Below are positions 11,297-21,000 of a DNA stretch of 64,000 nucleotides, one piece after another. Within the stretch, counting starts at the first letter, position 1; the number at the start of each line of letters is the position of its first letter. The notes below the pieces were generated by a model. The model was not told the origin of the DNA and ran no database searches. It saw only the letters and a list, made by a program, of their open reading frames with translations. Position numbers and translations under genes: made by a program. This stretch comes from Tetrastigma voinierianum (taxonomy: Eukaryota; Streptophyta; Magnoliopsida; Vitales; Vitaceae): positions 1,302,001 to 1,366,000 of the forward strand of contig JAEQBH010000193.1 of NCBI GenBank assembly GCA_016808115.1, in the 5' to 3' direction.

Positions 11297-13155
11297 GCCA
11301 CTTCACATTCTCCGGCCGTGCCACTGAGCTCCAGTGAAGCCACATCTCAATGGCCTTACATGTGCGCGGAGTGCCTGAGTCCAGTGTCCTTTGCCCGGCC
11401 ACTTCTTGCTGTGCGCTACCGGTCTGCACGGTTCGAGTTCGAGCCCCAATGCATTGTGCCTCTGTGCCGGGCCACGAAGGCGTGCGTGAGCACTCACCCA
11501 CCTTTGTGCACGAGCCACTGTCCATTCAACACATGACTGACCATTGCTGGGTACTTGGTTCAGTCTGTTGGTGCCCTGCCTCAGCATCCAGTCATTTCCC
11601 GAGCCTTGTTTGGTTAGTTCAGGGCCATTTCATTTCTGATCGGTGAGCCACGGATTAGGTTGCTTGCTTGAGGGGTGGTTCATTAGCCTCGAGGCTGTGG
11701 ATTCCCGATTACTCTGATCTGTGATTATATTTTATGTGAGTCGAGCTTTCTTAGGAGTTTTAGTCATATTTGGTATGGTTCGTGCTCGGGGTGGGTCCGG
11801 AGTCTTCGACCTCGGGTTAGATTGACACGCTGAGAGAGTGGCCCGACTCTGTCCAGGCCCAGTGCCTGGTTCCCGTCGCGGGCGGAGTCTCAGGAGCCTC
11901 GGGAGTTAGAGCGTTATCGAGACACGGATGGGACCCTGTGCCCCATCACCTGTACCGCGGAGGAGAGTTAGGAGGGCCCGGCCCTCCAAGCGGGCCCGCA
12001 CATTGGGCTCAGGCGAGTCATCATCTTCTCGGCCTCCCCATCTCCAGTTACTCCAGCTGCGGAGCGACTCCCCATCACCCGCGGTTGTTGCACGCCTCGA
12101 GTTAGAGGCCATATTAGTAAAGGACCCCATTAGAAGTAATGCGGAACTCCTGCCCGTGAGAGAGTTTCATCGAGTCATTTATGACATCCCGCGGTGGTGA
12201 TGAATCAGAGTCTGCTGAGATTGATCGAGAAGTCTCCTCCTACCCTTCATGACTCCTCGGCGGTTTATTATCAAAGAGTGATGCTGCGGTTCTACCACTC
12301 CATGACATCGAGGGGAGGCGGCGGTCCACTAGAGATTGATTGATATAGATGGCCCTTACAGGTGTACCTCGAGACCGGCCGATATTCCCGACGTGGGATT
12401 GCGCATACGTAGCGCAATTTAGGGTTCTGAGGGCTTGGGCCTGGCCTCACGGGGAGATGGTCAGAGCGCGGCCGAGAGACATCCACGGTGGTCCAGTATT
12501 CTGCGGACGGCTCAGCCTCAGTCTTTGCTCATTGACCATCTTCTCGGGTACCGGCTTGTTCCCTGCAACGGCATTATGTGCGGAGGAACCATCTGGAGCG
12601 CTCTGGGATCTCGGGGGTTTGGTTCAGCCCTGCGGGTGGTGATGGCTTCCACATTGGAGTTTGAGGGAGAAGGAAGGTCCATCGGAAGGACTGACTCGGC
12701 GGAGAGCATTCCATTACTATCTGTGACTCCTATGCTATGTTCTCGGCGGATCGATTCCCGAGGCCCGGGCTAGAGATGAGAGCTAGATGCCTACATGTAG
12801 TGTCGATGGAGCCGGGTTATGACCCCATGCGGATTTCATTCCACATGACCACGGGACCGGAGGAGTCTGCAGGGTCGGGAGGTGAGGACCACCATACGAG
12901 ATGATATGCACAGCCCACGAGGCAGGATCTGAAGGACTCCCATTCAGTCGTTCACCTCCATCTCACTCCACGTACTACATCGGTAGCCGCGATGGAGATA
13001 CTCAGTTGCTTCCTATTGGCATCATTCAGGATTACATCATGCTAGCTTTCGAGAGATAGCTGGTGTGATGGATGCCATCTGCTCACTTGCAGCTACCCAG
13101 GCTGCCCAGGATCAGAGGTTGGCCCAGTGCCATTCTATCTTGACTCAGTTATGAC
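11297..13155 (+). pseudogene. Broken 3' ORF of element B (Athila env-position / plant transposon protein)
   Basis: Same gene as 1741-3806 in element A. Pieces in order: a Pro/Arg/Ser-rich N-terminus with VRRARPSKRARTLG (about 11940-12030), VREFHRVIYDIPRW (12150-12200), a central block with LLIDHLLGYRLVPCNGIMC (12525-12585) and FGSALRVVMASTLEFEG (12618-12670), and a C-terminal helix with GVMDAICSLAATQAAQDQRL (13062-13125). Stops and at least four frame changes break it. GC content is clearly higher than the rest of the element. The family function is unknown; it is placed where some plant elements carry an env-like gene. Confidence 0.65.
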
Positions 13156-14224
13156 CCATACGGGTCTTCCTCGTGATCACACTTGAGAGGAGCCCACCGT
13201 GCGGCTTCATTGGATGTGCAGACATGACACTTGGCCCAGTTCAGGCCCACCACCACCACCACAGCAGTGAGGTGGTTAGGTTTCTTTTGTATTTTTGTTT
13301 AGTTATCAGCTTTATCAACTGCCTACTGATCTTGATTAGGATTTATGTATTAGCCATAGTAGGCAGTGATATTTTGTTAACACTCATGTATTAGCCACTT
13401 TGGCTATATCAAAAACTATTGAGTTTATATATCTGACTTTTTGTACATATCATGTTTTGTGCTTCCATGTTTAAATGTGTTTTCTTTCAATTGAACAATT
13501 GGTGCTGATGGACAATTGAATTGCTTCATCATTGAAATTGAATCCTTGTTTGTCACATATGCTAGAGACGACTTCCATGCTTGAATTAAATTTTTGGTCG
13601 GTTGAGTTCACGCATGCTCAACTTGAGAATTTCCCCACAATATGCTATTCTGCATTGCACTCCGGTTTGTTCCAATAATTTGTGAAATTGTGTGCCTTCT
13701 TTAAACTTGCAAAGCCGGCCTTAGGTATGTTGGCAACCCTAGGATAGGTTTGTGTTTCAGGTTGAAGACCAATGTTGTCTTCGAAAGGAAAAGAAAGAAA
13801 AAGCAAAAAGAAAAAGAAAAAGAAAATGCGAAAAGAAAAATGAGTCAACAGAAGCTTTGTCTTGAAACTGGGAGACACGGTCAGGGGGTATATGGCGAAA
13901 GCCTTTGAAGCCCGATGCCTAAACCTTAATTGGTTGGGAGTCATCGATTTAGTGTTCGTTACATGGGTGGATAGGTGAAGTTTAATACATGGGTGCTTAA
14001 TTTTCCGAAGTCATTCGGTCAGGAATTGAAGCCTTTAGGTTAGTGGTCAAGTGATCCTTTGGCTGATGCCTAAACCTTAATTGGTTTGGGAGTCTTCGGT
14101 GGACCCCCGTTACGGACTTTGGTGAAGTCGGTTTAAGCATTGCCCTACGATGTAGATGAATAAAGAAAAGAAAAGCGTAGCTAATACATCTAGGTTGTTG
14201 ACAACTTAAGGCCATGTCAGTGCT
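13156..14224. other. Element B 3' untranslated region
   Basis: No coding sequence seen. It begins with a CAC microsatellite (13242-13262) and includes an AG-rich stretch at 13783-13845. It is the inverted homologue of about 785-1740. Confidence 0.6.
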
Positions 14225-14241
14225 AGGTTGGGGGGAGGTGG
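14225..14241 (+). promoter_or_regulatory. Second (internal) polypurine tract of element B
   Basis: AGGTTGGGGGGAGGTGG, about 290 bases upstream of the LTR-adjacent tract. The matching spot in element A is 771-785. Such an extra tract could prime a second plus-strand DNA. Confidence 0.45.
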
Positions 14242-14518
14242 CAATTTTGCAGTTTATTGGCTTAATCTAGTTACAAAAAGAACCATTAGACTTAGGTGGA
14301 AATTCAAGTTGAGAATTATGGATCCAATATTGACCTCGAATTGTTATTGTATGGTTTTGATTCTTTCATATCGGTTTACAACTTTGATTTCAATTTTTCA
14401 ATGTTAAGTAATGTTAATATGTATATAAACCCTTTTTGAATCATAACTTTTTTTTGCAAATCACCACATGCATCTCCTTTTTCTTTATTTTGCATTGCTA
14501 AGGGACTAGCAACGTTTC

Positions 14519-14530
14519 GGTTGGGGGGTG
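14519..14530 (+). promoter_or_regulatory. Element B polypurine tract
   Basis: GGTTGGGGGGTG lies immediately before the 3' LTR start TGATTAATG. Confidence 0.75.
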
Positions 14531-16241
14531 TGATTAATGCCCAAAAAGTGCAATTTTGAACCCTATACTAGATAGGTTTAGTGCTTTTGCGCATTAATCA
14601 TGTCATTTATACCAATTGAAGTGTTCTAGTCATGCACTTGCCCCTTGCCATTTAGAGTATTTTTGGCTGTTTCATGGGGCTTTTGCGCACTTGAGTCGAT
14701 CTGAGTCAAATGATGAATCATGGGATTTAGATTCAAGTCTCGACCATCGACCAGCCCGAGAATCAATGAGAAAAACCAAGGCAAAATGAATAAAATGTGA
14801 TGCGAGTTGAAGGCGAGTGAAGATCAACAATGCGAATTTCCATAGGATTGCGAAAATTTTTTAAGCTAGGATTACGAAATTTATAACCTAAGCGAAAACA
14901 CAAAATTCCCATTAGACACTCAAATTTAACTATGCTTGTTCCTTAGCGAAAATAATTGATTTCGCTTCTCACAAAAATTCGCTAACTTAGAAATTTGGCT
15001 AATAATGAGAATTGCCTTACCCTTAAGCGAGAATTTCTTTGTTTAAATGGACACATTGATTTACCGCTAATTATTGTGAGATTCTCGATCTAAGCGAGGA
15101 GTTGTTGCTGTGTGTTTTGTAGTGTTGAGCCGCCTCAAACTTGGTGTATTACTTAATTGTCCTATAAGCAGCTAATTTCATAGGTTTTTGGTATTTTCAT
15201 ACCTTGAAATTTATATAAGCCCCTCTTGTTTGTAACCTAAGAAGGGAGGGAGAGCGACAATCGTGGAGAAGATATTTTTGTAAGTTTATTTTTGTAAATA
15301 AAGTCTTTTATTTTAGGTTTGCTTTTTATTTCTTTTCTCTCTTCTCTACTCTTGCTCTCTCCTTTCCGGCTGCCAAACACACCTCTTGGGGATGACAACT
15401 CAGATGCTTGTAAGCCTCCTTTCTTTGAAGAGGAAGGAAGCTAACTTGGTAATTGGGGCAAATATATGTTGTCCTCTTGTTAAAAAAGCTACATGTAGTG
15501 TATTTATGGCCCTTATATTTTCAAAACATGGTTGCATAACATTGAATGTCATTGAATTTGGCCAATACTCTCCATGCTTTTAGAATCCGGTGCATATTCG
15601 AGTGAGAGAATGCTGTGATTCTTTAGATGGTATTCTGAGCCTCCTAAAATGATATTTATATGTTAGGTTTCTCAAATTAGGGTTGCATAGCATTTAATGT
15701 TATTGATTTGGCCAATACTCTCCATGCTTTGGAATGTGATTCTTCAGATGGTCTTCTGAGCCTACGAGATGATATTAAATGTTAGGGTTTTAAATAGTAA
15801 AGGGGCCATATTGCATGCCATGTATTGACTCAAATAGGAGTTGTTTCATGGGTGAGGTTTGCTAGTTTAACATAGATCCGGTTATACGGGGGTATACGGG
15901 TTGCTTGTCATAGCAGAGGATAAAACGAGGACACTTGTTTGCCCTAACTTTGCCAAGTTAGTGACCTAATTCTTCAAAGTTAACTGCCTTTAATTTTCGA
16001 GTTTTACAATTCCTCGGTTCAAACCATTCCCACTTTGTTTTTTGAAACATAATTCCAAAGAGTCGAATAGAAGCCTTACGCCCGGGCACTGATCACGAAC
16101 CATTTTAGGATGAGAAACCCATCCCACAGTGTTCGACCACTGAACCCTTTTATCTTGCGAGTAGCTTGACTAATGATGTTGGAGACTCAAAGTGTATATA
16201 AATTTTGTTGATTTTAGCTCAGCTCTTTGTGGCACGAATCA
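14531..16241 (+). repeat. Element B 3' LTR (1711 bp)
   Basis: It begins TGATTAATGCCC and ends GGCACGAATCA, the same ends as the LTR of element A, of which it is the inverted copy. TATATAAG at 15212-15219 is a good TATA box. AATAAA at 15297-15302 could be the poly(A) signal, giving a short R region between about 15240 and 15320. Confidence 0.85.
15212..15219 (+). promoter_or_regulatory. TATA box of element B LTR
   Basis: TATATAAG, followed by a C/T-rich start region. Confidence 0.6.
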
Positions 16242-16968
16242 TCTTGAATTAGATCAATTCGACCGGTCAGAAGCTGAGTGATCTGAAAATGCAAAAATTA
16301 GGATTCAGAATATTTAATTAAAATCACAGAAAAATCCACTTGTTTTGGTACTGCGTATATGCTAAATCGAGTAGAGCACTTTTCGTTCTTGGCCTGATGA
16401 AATCCGACTGTCCGATTTCCATATATCAAAGAGAGAAGTGAGAGAAAAATAAAAATAAAAATAAAACTAACGCTCGGCCCTCACGTCTCTGTCTGAGACC
16501 AACCATTTTTTTCATTTTTATCCTTTATTTATTTTAATTTTATTTAAAGTGGGACCCATATGTCCCCTTTTTCTTCTCATTAACGGTCGTTTTAGGCTCA
16601 AAACAATCATTTAAATCCAGGTTTCAATTTTATTTATCGCAATTGAATGTTCAACAATATTTTACATTTTGAGATTTTCTAAAATCCACATTTCCGAGTT
16701 TCACTCTACACCGTCGCTGAAATTCGTAAAATATTGAAACATCGGAATTTGTGAGAATTGTGAAATTTGATAGGGTAGCTAGATTTCACGAGACGAATTT
16801 AACGGCGCAGTTCGTTTCGTCATCCAAGATCTATAGAATTTTCTAGGCTTTTCCAAAGTGACAAAATTCTGGATTTTGCCATTTTCATAAAATGTCATTT
16901 TTTGAGCGTGGCTTATTTTATACCTAAACATGTTATAAAACTGTTAGGGTATATTTTGGGGTGTTACA
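16242..16968 (-). repeat. LTR fragment J, antisense
   Basis: In sense it begins TGTAACACCCC at 16968. It contains the block common to the Tekay-type LTRs here (CTAGAAAATTC, a TCTTGGATGACGAAAC-type motif and GTGAAATCTAGCTACC). It is cut at 16242 by the end of element B, so B probably inserted into J. The flank after 16968 is GTTTT (16969-16973). The rest of J would be left of the window. Confidence 0.65.
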
Positions 16969-17313
16969 GTTTTGTTTTAGGCTAAGTCAAATTCATTAAT
17001 CTTTTAATCTTTTTCTAAAAGATGGTAACTTGTTAGTACATGTCTAGGAAAGGCTTGTTAACAAGGCGATAAGAGCTTAAAGCAAATGGGGTATAACGGA
17101 CCATTGAGACCCTTCCACTTACCCAGGGACTTTCCTGGTGTACTTAACACATCTCTCACTACTGTCTTGGTTTTTGTTCACCTAAAAGTCCTAGTTTAAA
17201 CAACAATCTTAAAGTAAAGTATATTCCTTGAATTGATGGAGACCTCCCTAGTTCACACCCGTCTTGACACTTCCAAGATTGACCCTTTTATTGGGACATT
17301 CTTTAAGATATGG
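16969..17313 (+). pseudogene. Copia LTR end, leader and start of gag
   Basis: Matches 58310-58550 base for base over long stretches (GGCTAAGTCAAATTC, GATGGTAACTTGTTAGTACA). Compared with that copy, about 35 bases that include the primer-binding site are missing after position 17020. From about 17233 it reads as gag: METSLVHTRLDTSKIDPF, then IGTFFKIW, the start of the UBN2-type copia Gag domain. Solo LTR O interrupts it at 17313; the reading continues at 19787. Confidence 0.65.
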
Positions 17314-17350
17314 TGTGACGCCCCAATTCCTGGGGGTCATTTTTGTACTC

Positions 17351-18160
17351 TTTTTTTTTTAACAGTACCCATGAACAGTGTTTGTGAACAGTGCCCCCCT
17401 AGTGACCCAAACAGTGCACAACTGTGCGCACACTGCATGCATAGTCATGCGCGCTGTGCGCGCTGTTGTGCGCACTGGGCGTGCTGTTGTGAGCACTGGG
17501 CGCACTGTTGTGCGCATTGGGTGCGTTGTTGTGCGCGCCATGCACTCTGTCTCCTCGAGCCCGACCACCTCCAACCCCCAAGCCCTGTCATGACATGGAG
17601 TGATTGTCGCGACATAGGGCAAAGCTTTCTTTGTCGCGACAGGGAATTTCCTGTTGCAACATGAGGTGGGAAAGACTCTGTCGCGACAGAGAACCTTGGA
17701 GACTCCATCGCGATAGAAATTTTCTGTCATGAGCTCCTGCATCTCGCACACACTTGCGTGTTCTATAGTGCCTGCGGGACCTTTAGTCGTGCACACGCTG
17801 GTCACATGCCGTCGCTCATTGTCGCGACCTGCGGTACAGAACCCATGGCGACACCAGCTGTCGCGACACCAAAGCGTGTCGTTACACGAAACCCTGACTG
17901 CCCAAACCTTGTCCGACCTAAAAATCCTATCGCGACCACGGGGTGAGCCAACATTAATCCTGACAGAGAATTCTTTGTCTGAGAGACCCGAGGATGCATT
18001 ACGATAGGCCTCCTTGGCCTTGCAGTACGCGAGTCCTCGATTATGCGAGTAAGCGCTGTCGTGTCTTACATGGCCCAGCTCCTCTTGTCGAGACACTATT
18101 GTAGTGTCGCGACACAAAATCGGAAGTGGGCAGTAGCCCACCCCATTTGATCCCCTACTC
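17351..18160 (-). repeat. GC-rich leader-type cassette inside LTR O
   Basis: About 800 bases, much richer in GC than the LTR around it, homologous at both ends to the leader cassette of element D (about 47600-48290). On the minus strand it opens with TGGGCTACTGCCCA, a hairpin, then an imperfect 12-bp stem-loop (18086-18114). It ends with paired CACTGTTCA motifs. TGTCGCGACA palindromes recur through the middle. It is flanked by direct repeats of TACTC plus a T run (17347-17361 and 18155-18168). A long open frame (17359-18141, minus, 260 codons) is probably compositional. Confidence 0.6.
17463..17545. repeat. 21-bp minisatellite in the cassette
   Basis: About four copies of CTGTTGTGCGCACTGGGCG with small changes. 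Confidence 0.7.
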
Positions 18161-19786
18161 TTTTTTTTTCAACACACTCTAAAATCAACATAAATTAGCC
18201 TTATTACTATAAGGCCCACTTTGGAACTTAGAGCTAAGCAAAATGTATTTATTATACAACGATTTAATTACAATTACAAGAGACTGGGTTTTGTTTACAA
18301 AATACAAAACAAGACCATATCTGGCCTTTTCTTCGCCACTAAGTCCTCGGATACGTTCCATCCACAGGCGTACCTTTAGTACCTAAATTTTTTTTCCCAC
18401 GAAGGGGTGAGCAATGCTCAGTAGTTGAATTCCTCTTACATGGGTTTCTCCCCACCTAAGTGCTCATGCAATGGAAAACACACACATTCAAGTAAAATTA
18501 TACACACTCCTATTTGAATGTCTACATGCCATACCCCATGCCTCGAGTCCTCACCGACTCCCTCACACATGCATTTTCCATGTATGGAAAAACTGTTTTC
18601 AAAACAAGGATGTTTGTTTTAGAAAACTCATTGGACAATCTCAGATATTGAAATTTATTAGTCAACCCTCCGATATATATTAGTGGACATATTCTGATAA
18701 ATAGTTTTGTGGACAACCCTCCGATATAATCTAGTGGACATACTCCGATAAATATTAGTGGACAACCCTCCGATGTATTTTCTCAAAAAACCATGTCATG
18801 CACTCACACCTAGTACTCTACGGTGTCCCCATGCATATGAAATGAAAATGTCATTCTCATGCCAATTCATGTTATTATATCATATATGCATATAATAACA
18901 TAATTTACACACAACCAACATGTTATTCATCTTTAGCAATAACATAAAAACAGCACATATGGGAGTTAACAGTCCGACAATTCGTCTCGGAATTGCCTAA
19001 AACAAATCCAAGAGCTCAGCTCCGAGCCGCCCGAAGATAGTCTGTAATCCAGTCCGGACTGTCCGAAAATAGTCCTATAAATTTTAGCACTCAGTCGAAT
19101 CTTTGGGCGAAATGTACGGCAAATTCAGCTGAACGACCATTGAATGACTCTTAAACATAGATTAAACCAAGTAGGAGAAAAACCCCTACCTCTTGGAGTT
19201 TGTCAAAACTCCCTGATTCTGGTCTCGATGCGAAGCTCTTGCCGTGAGGATGAACTTTCCCTCTTGCTCCATCGTAAACCGTCGGTTCGATTGCTGGGAA
19301 AATTAGAGATAAGGTAGAGCTTCTCTTTCTAAAGCTATCTCTTTCTTTCCTCCCACCAATTTCCTTCCCCCACTGAATTGTTTGGTCCAAAGTCAAGTGT
19401 GATGTCTACTTTTGCCACATGTCACACTCTCATTGGCTCTCATTGGATTTCCCTTATCCACTTATCCTAACTTTTGGATTTTCCTCCTATGAGCTCGTGA
19501 CACGTCACTACCACTTGGGCTTTGGTTTGACTTGGTCTGCCCGACCATTGGCTGATATGAGACACTCGACAGAAAGTGCAGTGTCACTCATGACTCTCGA
19601 TTGCCTCGAAAAGCGTGAAATTATATGTCTAGGAATTTGATGAAGTCGGCTTGGCAATTAGATTTCTGAGATGATTCAGGTGAGAGTATGTTTAGTCATT
19701 GAGAACAGAAAATTCCAGATTTTCAATCGAAATTACCATTTTACCCTTTCTAAAAAAGATTGGATTTTCTCGGGTTTTACATATGG

Positions 19787-19842
19787 AAATAAAGTGTTTA
19801 TTCTGCCATTGATGTTGTGAACCTAGGTTGAATCTTGATAGA
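19787..19842 (+). pseudogene. Copia gag continuation
   Basis: After removing LTR O and one TATGG copy, the frame of 17233-17313 continues into a KCLFCH-like stretch, as in copia Gag (usual form KCLFYLD). It stops at the CACTA end at 19843. Confidence 0.5.
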
Positions 19843-20687
19843 CACTACTAGAAATTAGTTATTCTGTGACTACATTATTCTTCCCAGAAATAATAATTCT
19901 GGTTGCGAATAATAATCTACAACCAAAAAATGTTGGTCACTAAGTCGTCACAAAATGTTCGTCGGGGAATGTTTTCTACGACCATTCATTGACTTTTTCG
20001 TAAATAATTTGTTTGTGCGATGTATGATATTTGTCGCTCTGCATACTTCTAGTGTCTAACATCTTAGTCGCTATTTTTTTTACCACCATTAGTAACTGGT
20101 TGATAATTTTAGTTTTTGAGAGGAAAGTTTTGATTGTATTTGAAATGTTTCTACGATGAATTTACATGGTCGCAATTTTGTGTTTCTACGATGAAGAACA
20201 AGTGGTCATGGCTTACAAATTTTCACGGTGAAAATTTTTGGATGCAATTTAAATATTTCTAGGATGAAATTAAGTGGTCGTAAGTGGTCACTTTTGCAAC
20301 GAAAAATAAATGGTCTCAAGTTAATTATTTTTCATGATGAAAAATTAGTAGTCGTATTTTACATGTTTTAGCAAAGAAAATGTGATGGTCACAAGTTTAA
20401 ATATTTCTATGAGAAAAACCGAGTGATCACTATTAATTAAGTTTCATCAACGAAAACTTAGTGGTCGCAAGTTTTATTTATTTATTTATTGACAATGAAT
20501 AAGTTGTTGCATGTAAATTCATGTTGAAATTAAAATCAATTAGTCCTGAGTTTAATGTATGGCGACGAGCTAGTGAACATCAAATATTTGTTTTAGTTTT
20601 AATTTAAAATTTATAAAATAGAAATTTACAAAATTAATAAAATTAAATATCTTTAATAAATTAAATTTAATAAAAATTCATTATTAA
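19843..20687 (+). mobile_element. CACTA (En/Spm) transposon end with subterminal repeats
   Basis: It begins CACTACTAGAAATTAG, the classic CACTA terminus, after a possible 3-bp target AGA. From about 20080 to 20530 a motif like TTTCTACGATGAA, then a spacer, then GTGGTCGCAAG recurs about eight times with variation. This is the subterminal repeat pattern that binds the transposase in this superfamily. The element is interrupted at 20688 by retrotransposon C. Its opposite terminus was not found, and no TNP2-like transposase was recognised. Confidence 0.75.
20683..20687. repeat. Target site duplication of element C (left)
   Basis: ATTAA, repeated exactly at 29353-29357. Confidence 0.85.
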
Positions 20688-20945
20688 TGTAAAACCCGTG
20701 AAAATTTTAAATTTAAATTTTCAAAAGAGGCAAAGCGGTAATTTAACAAAAGTGAGAAAGTTAAGGACTTTTCTAGATCTCGGATGACAAAACGGATTGC
20801 ACCGTTGGAATCGTCTTGTGAAATCTAGCTATCCAGTCGAATTTTGTTGAATTTCGAGATAGTCGGAATTTCACGTATTTCGAGGCAAATGGTGTTGAGC
20901 GACACATGGTGAGCCATGTGAGTTACACATGGAGAGCCATGTGAG

Positions 20946-20969
20946 TGACACATGGCATGCCATGTGTCA
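20946..20969. promoter_or_regulatory. Perfect palindrome upstream of TATA in element C LTR
   Basis: Core ACACATGGCATGCCATGTGT, one base pair-symmetric step longer at each side (24 bp with TG/CA). Further ACACATGG and CCATGTG half sites lie at 20900-20945. LTR 2 keeps half sites (27131-27185) but not the full palindrome. Confidence 0.6.
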
Positions 20970-20992
20970 ACATGCATGGCACCTTTGAAGCC

Positions 20993-21000
20993 TATATAAG
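20993..21000 (+). promoter_or_regulatory. TATA box of element C 5' LTR
   Basis: TATATAAG followed by GGGGCTTCACATGG; conserved in the 3' LTR at 27194-27201. Confidence 0.65.

Larger units (their letters stand above)
8640..16241 (+). mobile_element. Element B: Athila-like Ty3/gypsy retrotransposon, 5' part missing from window
   Basis: Sister of element A in the opposite orientation. It starts abruptly inside gag at the outer end of A's LTR, so its own 5' LTR, primer site and gag start should lie beyond A, left of the window. Order seen: gag (8640-9850), protease (9852-10850), AT-rich spacer, 3' ORF (11297-13155), 3' UTR, purine tracts, 3' LTR (14531-16241). As in A, no reverse transcriptase or integrase is visible. 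The right flank after the LTR is TCTTG (16242-16246). Confidence 0.8.
17314..19781 (-). mobile_element. Solo LTR O (Tekay-type), TSD TATGG
   Basis: In sense (minus) it runs from TGTAAAACCCGAGAAAATCC at 19781 to GGGGCGTCACA at 17314. It is flanked by perfect 5-bp repeats TATGG at 17309-17313 and 19782-19786. It has no internal retrotransposon genes. Near its sense 3' end it carries a foreign GC-rich cassette (17351-18160). Around 18650-18780 are short repeats with GTGGACAACCCTCCGATAT, the local version of the LTR minisatellite. Confidence 0.85.

Noticed and set aside
17359..18141. Open frame of 260 codons on the minus strand in the LTR O cassette
   Set aside because: It has Thr/Arg repeats that come from the 21-bp minisatellite, no domain I recognise, and the D cassette does not keep the frame. 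CG-rich DNA with few stops explains it.
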